A stretch of 49,416 nt of DNA from Rhizobium rhizogenes NBRC 13257. Its GTDB lineage: Bacteria; Pseudomonadota; Alphaproteobacteria; Rhizobiales; Rhizobiaceae. Below the pieces are notes generated by a model. The model made no database searches. It saw nothing but the letters and a program-made list of their open reading frames with translations, and was not told the DNA's origin. Made by a program: the position numbers and the translations under genes. The stretch is taken from the NCBI RefSeq assembly GCF_000696095.1, contig NZ_BAYX01000029.1, positions 1-49,416 of the forward strand, written 5' to 3'. Positions 42,996 to 49,416 of the stretch are shown here, one piece after another; within the stretch, counting starts at the first letter, position 1; each line of letters starts with the position of its first letter.

Positions 42996-43808
42996 TTATG
43001 TATGTTTCGGGTCTGGTGTTGTGGTCAAGTTCCTATTTTTCCCCTTGGTTGTTTTGGCGTCGTGCGCCGAGCTGTTCTTAAAGCGGAAGCTGTCGTTTCC
43101 GGTTTCCAGGATGTGACAGTGATGGGTCAGGCGGTCGAGTAGCGCGGTTGTCATTTTGGCGTCCCCGAAGACGCTGGCCCATTCGCTGAAGCTGAGGTTG
43201 GTGGTGATGACGACACTGGTGCGCTCATAGAGTTTGCTCAGCAGATGGAAGAGGAGCGCTCCTCCTGATGCACTGAACGGCAAGTATCCGAGCTCATCGA
43301 GGATCACCAAATCAGCGCGCGTGAGACGGTTGGCAATCTGACCGGAGCGGCCTTGGGTTTTCTCCTGCTCAAGTGCATTGACCAGCTCGACCGTCGAGAA
43401 GAAGCGGACCCGCTTGTGATGATGCTCGATGGCCTGGATACCCAAGGCACTGGCAATGTGCGTCTTGCCTGTACCGGGGCCGCCGACGAGCACGATGTTG
43501 TTCGCCTCATCGAGGAAGTTGCAACGATGGAGCTGGCGCACGAGTGCCTCGTTGATCTCGCTGCTTGAGAAGTCGAAGCCGTTCAGATCACGATAGGCCG
43601 GAAAGCGAGCAGCTTTAAGCTGATTGGTCATTGATCTGACCTCTCGCTCCGCCGTCTCTGCCTTGAGGAGTTGCGATAGGATCGGAATGGCGGCCTCGAA
43701 TGCCGGCGATCCCTGTTCGGTGAGTTCGCCGACAGCCTGTGCCATACCGTGCATCTTCAGGCTTCGAAGCATGATGACGATGGCGCCGTTGGCAGGGTTA
43801 TGACGCAT
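42996..43808 (-). CDS. istB: IS21-family helper ATPase IstB
   Basis: A 270-residue AAA+ ATPase. It has the Walker A VGGPGTGKTHIASALG, Walker B LVILDELGYLPF and TNLSFSEWASVFGD, all standard for IstB. It helps the IstA transposase choose and engage the target DNA. It starts within the end of istA (11-base overlap), as is normal, and ends about 55 bases from the left end of the element. Confidence 0.95.
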   Translation of the reverse strand: MRHNPANGAIVIMLRSLKMHGMAQAVGELTEQGSPAFEAAIPILSQLLKAETAEREVRSMTNQLKAARFPAYRDLNGFDFSSSEINEALVRQLHRCNFLDEANNIVLVGGPGTGKTHIASALGIQAIEHHHKRVRFFSTVELVNALEQEKTQGRSGQIANRLTRADLVILDELGYLPFSASGGALLFHLLSKLYERTSVVITTNLSFSEWASVFGDAKMTTALLDRLTHHCHILETGNDSFRFKNSSAHDAKTTKGKNRNLTTTPDPKHT

Positions 43809-45333
43809 GGCGGACCTCCGTACTCTTCCTCAAGGCGTCGTAACGTTCGACATTGGCCTTCGGCTCGCTGGTGAGCGTCAAAGCCTGAGGCGTATCGACG
43901 GTTGGCGGCGTGAAGGATTTGCCGTCGACGAGGCGATGGAGCAGGTTCAGCACATGCGTCTTCGTCGGAACCCCGGCCTTCAAAGCCATGTCGACGGCCG
44001 AGAGCACGGCCTGTTCTTCATGCTGAAGGACAAGGGCAAGGATGTCGACCATCTCGCGATCCCCGCCCGGCTTCTTGAGCAGGTGCTGTTGCAGAGTCCT
44101 GAAGGCTTCGGGAAGCTCGACGAATGGTGCGCCATTGCGAAGAGCACCGGGCTTGCGCTGCACGACCGCCAGATAGTGCCGCCAGTCATAGACCGTTTGC
44201 CCCGGGCCGTCATGTGAGCGGCTGATAATGCGGTGGTGTTCGCAGATGATCAGGCCTTCTACAGCGACAACGATGCGATCCGGATAGACCCGAAGGCTGA
44301 CAGGCCGATTGGCGAAAGATGCAGGAACGCTGTAGCGATTACGATCCAAGTGCACCAGGCAGGTCGGGGAAACCCGCTTGCTATGTTCGACAAAGCCGTC
44401 GAAGAGACGGGATGTTGGCATCAGAGCCTGTGTTTCCTCGGCCCATAGGTCGGCGATGGTGCCACGCATCTTTCCATGCGAGGTCTGCTGCCAAAACTCC
44501 TTGCATCGAAGCTCCAGCCATTCGTTCAGGGCTTCCAGTGACGGAAAGCGTGGGATGGGTTGAAAGAACCGATGACGCGCATCCTGAACATTCTTCTCGA
44601 CCTGGCCCTTCTCCCAACCCGACGCCGGATTGCAGAACTCGGGTTCATAGAGGTAGTGGCTGGCCATGGCCATGGCCATGAAGCGGACATTGACATCACG
44701 CTCCTTGCCACGGCCGACCTTATCAATCGCCGTACGCATGTTGTCGTAGATGCCGCGCTGCGGCACCCCGCCAAAGACACGGAACGCGTGGTTATGCGCA
44801 TCGAACAGCATCTCGTGTGTCTGCAGGAGATAGGCCCGGACGACGAACGCTCTGGAATAGCTGAGCTTCGTATGAGCCACCTGCAGCTTGGTGCGCTCGT
44901 TGCCAATGATGGCCCAGTCTTCCGACCAGTCGAACTGGAACGCCTCGCCGGGCTCGAACGTCAGCGGTACGAATGTCCCGCGACCCGACGTCTGCAGTTC
45001 CCGTTGCCGGTCGGCCCGCCATTCCCGAGCAAATGCCGCCACACGATTATAAGAACCTTCGTAGCCGAGGCTCAACAGGTCGGCGTGCAACTGCTTCAAG
45101 GTCCGCTTCTGCTTGCGGGACTTGCTGGCTTCCGTCTTCAGCCAGGCTGACAACCGGTCAGCGAACGGATCAAGTTTGCTCGACCTCGCCGGAATCTTGA
45201 ACTTCGGCTCCGCGCCGTTGGATCGAAGATATTTGCGGATGGTGTTCCGGGAGAGGCCGGTTCTGCGGCAAATCTCCCGAATCGATAAATGTTCGCGAAA
45301 ATACCAGCGTCGGATCACGCTCAATAACGCCAT
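43798..45333 (-). CDS. istA: IS21-family transposase IstA
   Basis: A 511-residue DDE transposase. The N-terminal HTH is REHLSIREICRRTGLSRNTI, and the integrase core includes GEAFQFDWSEDWAIIGNERT, GGVPQRGIYDNMRTAIDKVG and NPASGWEKGQVEKNVQDARH. These contain the D, D and E residues in the usual places. ATG 45333 is used because the conserved start MALLSVIRRWYF begins there, with GGAG upstream; the frame is open a little further. Intact. Confidence 0.95.
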   Translation of the reverse strand: MALLSVIRRWYFREHLSIREICRRTGLSRNTIRKYLRSNGAEPKFKIPARSSKLDPFADRLSAWLKTEASKSRKQKRTLKQLHADLLSLGYEGSYNRVAAFAREWRADRQRELQTSGRGTFVPLTFEPGEAFQFDWSEDWAIIGNERTKLQVAHTKLSYSRAFVVRAYLLQTHEMLFDAHNHAFRVFGGVPQRGIYDNMRTAIDKVGRGKERDVNVRFMAMAMASHYLYEPEFCNPASGWEKGQVEKNVQDARHRFFQPIPRFPSLEALNEWLELRCKEFWQQTSHGKMRGTIADLWAEETQALMPTSRLFDGFVEHSKRVSPTCLVHLDRNRYSVPASFANRPVSLRVYPDRIVVAVEGLIICEHHRIISRSHDGPGQTVYDWRHYLAVVQRKPGALRNGAPFVELPEAFRTLQQHLLKKPGGDREMVDILALVLQHEEQAVLSAVDMALKAGVPTKTHVLNLLHRLVDGKSFTPPTVDTPQALTLTSEPKANVERYDALRKSTEVRHAS

Positions 45334-45445
45334 GTCGATCACTCCATAGCCCTCGCTGAAAACACGCAGGGCAAGATTCAAACATGGGTCAATTCTCGAT
45401 GGAAATATCCATCAATCCAGGGTCAGATCTCGGTGGAAATCAACA

Positions 45446-45452
45446 CCATATC
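45446..45452. repeat. Target-site duplication, right copy
   Basis: CCATATC immediately right of the element, identical to 42934-42940. Confidence 0.88.
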
Positions 45453-45858
45453 GTCCTACGGAAGCGGTCCCTCCTGCGATGGCCTGAGCATGAGCCACTC
45501 TTGAAGCAATTTTTTCCAGCTGCGCGTCCGTGAGAATTGAGATGACTGTACCCAGATCGGTGCCGGGAAAGCGCTCCAGCAGAAGCCAAGGAAACTCCCC
45601 GTCTAGATCTTGGGCTAGAATTGCTGGAAGAGGCATACCCCGAGGGCGCAACAGTTCCGAAAGATAAACCGCTCCGGCCATCTCCGCTCGGGCGGACGGA
45701 TCGCCGATGCGGACCACGGCTGAGGGCCGGTCAGTAAACTGAAGATCGAAAACGTAGTGCCTTGAGCCGGTCGTGAACCGTCGAACGGCGACCGGGGCGC
45801 AGCCAATGGTCATTGATGCGATTGCGGCGGCAAGTTGGGCATCCGGTGCTTGCCGCAT
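45446..45858 (-). pseudogene. Phosphotransferase, 5' part, cut by the IS21-family insertion
   Basis: The N-terminal half of an APH-like phosphotransferase. It has the ATP-binding strands (VRRFTTGSRHYVFDLQFTDR, SAVVRIGDPSARAEMAGAVY) and the hinge EFPWLLLERFPGTDLG. The frame runs into the element (VDFHRDLTLD) and stops. The remainder is at 42396-42933. It begins at ATG 45858. Confidence 0.88.
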
Positions 45859-46139
45859 TGGGGGCTCCTGTTTCCATCCGTGGCCAATTTATACAACAGC
45901 ATCGCGCTTGCCGCTAATTTGCTGCAGAAGCATCCCCATCGACCGCAGTAGAGCATGGCTCACATTGACAATCACAGTGTTTACTTCCTGACACCTGTGT
46001 TCTCTGCGAACGGCGGATTAATCCCGTCATTCGTGATCAACAAAAAATGGGCTGCACGTTGTCAGTCGCTGCTATGCCGCCCGGCTTGCGCCCCTCTAAT
46101 TTCTGATATCCCGAACCTCGATATATCGGTCTTCTTTTT

Positions 46140-46754
46140 TCAACCTCTGTCTTCGATCACTGTAGCTTCAATCAATTTCATTCCGTCGAAAAGGCACCGA
46201 ATGCGATATTTCAGTTCGAGGTTAAAGCTATTTTTAGCGGTGAATGAGGAGTCCAGCGCCACCCTGCCGTCTGGCCGTGCGGAATAGGCGACGTCCAGGA
46301 AATGAGAAAAATCGACGGTGGATGGATGGGTGGCTTGAGCCTTTGCTTCAGTTTCACATGCCAGCGTGGTGTCGCCCTTACCTATCGGTGCAACATTAGC
46401 AACAGTCTTCCCGATATCTGTTGGCCGGAGCCAGACATTGAATGCAGTCCCCACAGGGTCGCAGGTTACGAAGAACACTGGATCACGCAGCTTACTCTTC
46501 GACGGAGATAGTGTTACGGAACCCGGATCGAGTTTTGAACAACCTGTTCGTTCGCGGCTTATCTTGTTTATCATCGCGACGATCTGCGGCTTGAATTTCG
46601 ATGTGTCTTTAAGCAAGCGGACCTCGCCCGTGCTGAGGCAGAGCTTGGGAGTGCAATTGTGACGCACGAAGACTTCCAGCGCTTTGAACGAAAGCTGCCT
46701 CACCGCGTCGATCTCGTCGATGACGCGGAAGGGGCCGCATCTTCCTTTAATCAC
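46140..46754 (-). CDS. Hypothetical protein, not recognised
   Basis: A frame of up to 204 residues. The stretch from about residue 35 on (CLSTGEVRLLKDTSKFKPQI, RDPVFFVTCDPVGTAFNVWL, SHFLDVAYSARPDGRVALDS, LELKYRIRCLFDGMKLIEAT) has the composition of a real folded protein. It has no signal peptide or catalytic motif I know. The true start is uncertain, because a short plus-strand frame overlaps its 5' end. It is on the minus strand, alone. Confidence 0.42.
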   Translation of the reverse strand: MIKGRCGPFRVIDEIDAVRQLSFKALEVFVRHNCTPKLCLSTGEVRLLKDTSKFKPQIVAMINKISRERTGCSKLDPGSVTLSPSKSKLRDPVFFVTCDPVGTAFNVWLRPTDIGKTVANVAPIGKGDTTLACETEAKAQATHPSTVDFSHFLDVAYSARPDGRVALDSSFTAKNSFNLELKYRIRCLFDGMKLIEATVIEDRG

Positions 46755-47032
46755 GAGGTCAACCTCATCGCCCTGCTCCAGGAAATGGATTCAGGTCTCT
46801 CCCCGAAAAAGGCCGATCACCAGGCAGCCGCTGAAACGCCAGCCGCGAAGGTGGATACTGGTACGTCGCTCATCGCCTCACAATTCAATCGCTGAGGTCC
46901 CGACGATGACCGTATTTTCCCACTTTGGACCTTGTTGCCTGCATCTGCGTTGCCACGGCCCAGGGCCATAACCAGGTTCGTTGCTGCCCCGTGCATGAGG
47001 TTTCCTTGCATCGTATCCCTGCACGGTGGCAG

Positions 47033-47524
47033 ATGGCTGTAGACTTTTCAGCTCAGTTGCGATTACGAGCCAATGAGATCGAAGGCATGGCCGCCAACGT
47101 GCGATCCATCCCGAACTCAAATTTGCAACGCTATTTGATCCGTCGCCTTCATGGTCGAATGGAAGAGCAGTCATGGTTGGATACGATGCCGCTTCAAGCG
47201 GCAATCCATTTTACCGAATTGCTCGGTGCCTCCATCAAACACGGTTGCGAACCCGGCCTGGAGACATTCCAGGAAAATGATTGGGCTGTTGCAGCGGAAG
47301 AAGGATTTGCGGTCGTTACCAAAGGTCAACAAGCGGTCAAACAGGTGCTTCGGACAATTGCTAGAAAAGAATTGGTGGCCCAAAAGTGCACGTTGCCGAT
47401 CCTCTTCGGACGCCTCGCCGTCGAGTTCTTAGCTCGCACTTCCTGTCCCGGTTACCTTGACCTGATCCACATGCTGGAAGAGCTTGCGGTGAGCGAATTT
47501 CCTTCGTTTCGGAGCGAGTTTTAA
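47033..47524 (+). CDS. Hypothetical helical protein, not recognised
   Basis: About 163 residues from ATG 47033, a start chosen because the frame before it looks non-coding. It is mostly helical: AVDFSAQLRLRANEIEGMAA, QAAIHFTELLGASIKHGCEP, FAVVTKGQQAVKQVLRTIAR and LDLIHMLEELAVSEFPSFRS. I do not recognise the family. A strong terminator follows 30 bases after its stop, which supports it as a real transcription unit. Confidence 0.45.
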   Translation: MAVDFSAQLRLRANEIEGMAANVRSIPNSNLQRYLIRRLHGRMEEQSWLDTMPLQAAIHFTELLGASIKHGCEPGLETFQENDWAVAAEEGFAVVTKGQQAVKQVLRTIARKELVAQKCTLPILFGRLAVEFLARTSCPGYLDLIHMLEELAVSEFPSFRSEF

Positions 47525-47553
47525 TTCCCAATCCACCAGCCGAGATGTGACCG

Positions 47554-47580
47554 AAAGTCGGGCCTAGCCCGGCTTTTTTT
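47554..47580 (+). terminator. Strong intrinsic terminator
   Basis: AAAGTCGGGC (47554-47563), loop CTA, GCCCGGCTTT (47567-47576), a ten-pair stem with one G/T pair running into a seven-T run (47574-47580). It closes the unit ending at 47524. Confidence 0.85.
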
Positions 47581-47733
47581 GTGCCATTTTACGTTCCGTT
47601 TTTAAAGTGATGTAGTGCCGGGTCAGCTCTCAATGCAAATCAACAGCGACGATAAAGGCGATGACTGGCCAATCTAGTCATCGCCCCCAGATCCGACATT
47701 TTCATCGGCGCCCGGTTAACGCTACAGTGCCTT

Positions 47734-48498
47734 TCAGGCGGTTGCTTTCAGGGTGGCTGCTTTTAGAGCAGCAGCCTCCTCCTTTTCCTCGGACTTAACC
47801 GCGCGTAGCAACATCGTAATCATCATAGCCTTCCAAAAAAGGAACGCGATCGATGGAATGATATTGGCAAACAGTCCATCCCACGCAAATGGCCCGTCCA
47901 TGAATGGATAGACGAAGATGCCGGGTGCAAAGATGATGGCAAAGGCAATGTTCGCCCAGCCGAACCACCTCGTGAATACCGGATTCTGCCGACGATCCCA
48001 GAGTGCGGCCAAGCCGATCGACGCGATATTAATCGAGAAGATAAAGGCCACGCCGACATAAGTCAGCCAGTATAGATCGTTAAACATCAGCACGAGATTG
48101 GGATCGCGATCCGGTCGGTACACTGCTGTGGCAATCATTGCCAAGGGGTAGATCCAGCCCGTAGGCGCGACGACTGCCGTGGTGAGCTGAAGAAACGATA
48201 AAACCCCCCAGCCGCCTTCAATGCGGGCCATCTGCTGGCTTGTAATTACGGCAAAGAAGTAGAAAAATGGGGCAAAGAACCCCATGATCACGACGCTCCA
48301 GAGAATATTCGTACGGTGCGCGAAGAGGAATTCTGAGACTTGTTTCGCGCCCCAGCTCGGCGGCGGCGGCGGCGTCAAGGGCGAAACAACGGTGTAAGCG
48401 AGAACACTCCCGATAACCACAAGCAAACCGGACCATACGGAAAGCCGGTACAGAGTAAACTTGATCTTCGGGTCGATCCCAATAGTAGCGTCTGACAT
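47734..48498 (-). CDS. Six-helix membrane protein of unknown function
   Basis: A 254-residue membrane protein with about six helices (for example LVVIGSVLAYTVVSPL, ILWSVVIMGFFAPFFYFFAV, LTYVGVAFIFSINIASIGLA). A Pro run (PPPPPSWG) follows the first helix, and the charged Ala/Lys-rich tail (SEEKEEAAALKAATLKATA) is cytoplasmic. I do not recognise the family with certainty. Start ATG 48498 is preferred to 48501 on spacing to the AGGAGG upstream. It has no coupled neighbour. Confidence 0.6.
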   Translation of the reverse strand: MSDATIGIDPKIKFTLYRLSVWSGLLVVIGSVLAYTVVSPLTPPPPPSWGAKQVSEFLFAHRTNILWSVVIMGFFAPFFYFFAVITSQQMARIEGGWGVLSFLQLTTAVVAPTGWIYPLAMIATAVYRPDRDPNLVLMFNDLYWLTYVGVAFIFSINIASIGLAALWDRRQNPVFTRWFGWANIAFAIIFAPGIFVYPFMDGPFAWDGLFANIIPSIAFLFWKAMMITMLLRAVKSEEKEEAAALKAATLKATA

Positions 48499-49230
48499 CA
48501 TATTTCAATCCTCCTCTTTAATCGGGGCTGCGTCCCCAAGACGCCCCTGGTTGTTTTCAATGGTCATTTGGGCTGTGCAGCTACGGGTGCTCTCCTCTGC
48601 CCGCCCCGCCGGCTTGTCCGCGATCAGGAACGTCCTCTTTCGATCCGATCGTATCAATCTCAGCGTCGGCGCGTTCAGGCACATTGGGTAAATTCTGCCA
48701 TCCGTGCATTGCTCATATGGGCACCGTGACATTGACAGTGTATCAGTCAGAGTGCGTGATCTGTGGTGAGAAGGTCAGCTTCGAGTTGAGCCAAGATCGG
48801 AAAACCGGAAACTCGAAGGCAGAGAACGTCAGCGTGCTCTAATCGCATGATCTAGGAGATCTGTCGCGAATCTTGCCTGATTTATTCTTGGAATGGGCCA
48901 AATCAACCCATCGCCTTGACGGAATTAGAACCGTCGACATGCGTTAAGCGGCGCTTGGATAACGCCGTATTATAGAACAACAGGGCACTCGAATATCCGG
49001 CATTTTCCTCGGAAAGTCCTTGCACGCCAGAAATTCGTCCGCTGCAGGAGACAAAATGACAAACGTCATCAAAGACTGAATTACGCCCGTATAACGATCG
49101 GCGTACCAACTCCGTTTTCCACAGAAACCCCTCGCTCAAATTGGGTAAACCGGTTAGCCTCCAATGGTAGCCAAGTCGCGGCTTGCCCTGAATTCATAAT
49201 TCTCGAAGCTATCCCAATTGGGAGTTTGAA
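48499..49230. other. Gene-poor interval before the hydrolase gene
   Basis: About 730 bases between divergent genes. Frames on the minus strand (48505-48732, 48903-49139) have no recognisable content. It probably holds both promoters; no tRNA, repeat or operator was seen. Confidence 0.4.
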
Positions 49231-49416
49231 ATGACCCTCCGCGCGATCGGGATCGACACAGCCCTTATTATCATCGACCTACAGCAGGGCACGGCAAAGA
49301 ATCCCTTCATTCATCCAATCGGCGGTGTGATCGAGAACGCCTCGAAGTTGGTCACGGTGTTTCGCCGCCATCAGTTCCCTGTTGTCTTTATCTCCTTTCG
49401 CCCGAACGCGCGTCCA
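49231..49416 (+). CDS. Isochorismatase-family cysteine hydrolase, N-terminal part
   Basis: The first 62 codons of a gene cut by the right edge. ATG 49231 follows GGGAG. The product begins MTLRAIGIDTALIIIDLQQG, where the Asp of IIIDLQQG is the catalytic acid of the isochorismatase-like hydrolases, and VFRRHQFPVVFISFRPN follows as in that family. The catalytic Lys and Cys lie outside the window. Members hydrolyse amides or vinyl ethers (isochorismate, nicotinamide, ureidoacrylate); the substrate here is open. Confidence 0.85.
   Translation, partial: MTLRAIGIDTALIIIDLQQGTAKNPFIHPIGGVIENASKLVTVFRRHQFPVVFISFRPNARP

Larger units (their letters stand above)
42941..45445 (-). mobile_element. IS21-family insertion sequence, complete (2505 bp)
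   Basis: The element begins TGTTGATTTCC at 42941 and ends with its inverse at 45445. The terminal inverted repeats are 32 bp and perfect (42941-42972 and 45414-45445), and a second shared unit GAGAATTGACCC lies inside each end, as in IS21 elements. It carries istA and istB with the usual overlap. A 7-bp target duplication CCATATC flanks it. Both genes are open, so it looks functional and recently inserted. Confidence 0.93.

Noticed and set aside
40079..45858. Aminoglycoside resistance genes
   Set aside because: The two proteins have the APH/choline-kinase fold, but the family is broad and nothing in the sequence shows antibiotic specificity; one of the two is also disrupted.
46659..46895. 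A 78-codon plus-strand gene overlapping the 5' end of the unrecognised minus-strand gene
   Set aside because: It has a plausible GTG start with GGGAG, but no family, and its overlap with a better-looking frame makes it doubtful.

Overview
The window looks like DNA from a member of the Rhizobiales (Rhizobium/Agrobacterium/Ensifer type Alphaproteobacteria). The reasons are the moderately high G+C, the SmoS/SmoK polyol cassette, the BA14K-family surface protein, the ScfR/PccR-type regulator divergent from pccB, and the density of regulators, catabolic genes and insertion-sequence traces typical of a rhizobial accessory region or megaplasmid. The genus assignment is inference.

Layout. (1) 1-9739: the 3' end of a polyol ABC transporter ATPase and a sorbitol-type dehydrogenase, an AraC regulator, a chemoreceptor, a DoxX/VOC pair preceded by an inverted repeat, a LysR regulator, and a membrane protein/YceI/azoreductase group. 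(2) 9740-11455: a decayed stretch with a tiny lipoprotein ORF, a long hairpin and an SDR remnant. (3) 11456-19560: the propionyl-CoA module. A PccR-like regulator is divergent from pccB, a GNAT gene, pccA, methylmalonyl-CoA mutase and methylmalonyl-CoA epimerase, which together convert propionyl-CoA to succinyl-CoA. (4) 19741-34173: a large catabolic and redox block. It holds pseudoazurin, a Tat-exported flavoprotein related to 3-ketosteroid dehydrogenases, an alpha/beta-hydrolase-like protein without its serine, a MarR regulator, and an orphan NorE/NorF-like pair. It then has a complete meta-cleavage lower pathway (hydratase, acylating aldehyde dehydrogenase, aldolase, extradiol dioxygenase, C-C hydrolase), an outer-membrane transporter, a LuxR-type regulator, and on the other strand a two-component flavin monooxygenase (HsaA/HsaB type).

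The genes of regions 3 and 4 can be read as one route. A phenolic compound is hydroxylated by the flavin monooxygenase, ring-cleaved, hydrolysed, hydrated and split into pyruvate and an aldehyde. The aldehyde is converted to an acyl-CoA; if it is propionaldehyde, as in steroid-type pathways, the product feeds the neighbouring propionyl-CoA module. The enzymes are recognised from sequence; the substrate and the link to propionate are inference.

(5) 34174-49416: a mosaic accessory region. It has an IS6-family transposase remnant, small secreted proteins (one BA14K), a frameshifted kinase beside a ParB-like protein, an acetyltransferase, and a decayed HlyB-type exporter facing a Gly/Ser-rich small protein and an intramembrane-protease-like protein in A+T-richer DNA. 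It also has a phosphotransferase, RNase HI, a second phosphotransferase split by a 2505-bp IS21-family element with intact 32-bp ends and a 7-bp target duplication, several unrecognised proteins, and the 5' end of an isochorismatase-family hydrolase.

No rRNA or CRISPR was seen, and no tRNA was recognised by eye. The best candidates for an undescribed system are the Tat-flavoprotein/pseudoazurin/NorEF-like group and the small Gly/Ser-rich protein with its membrane-protease-like neighbour.
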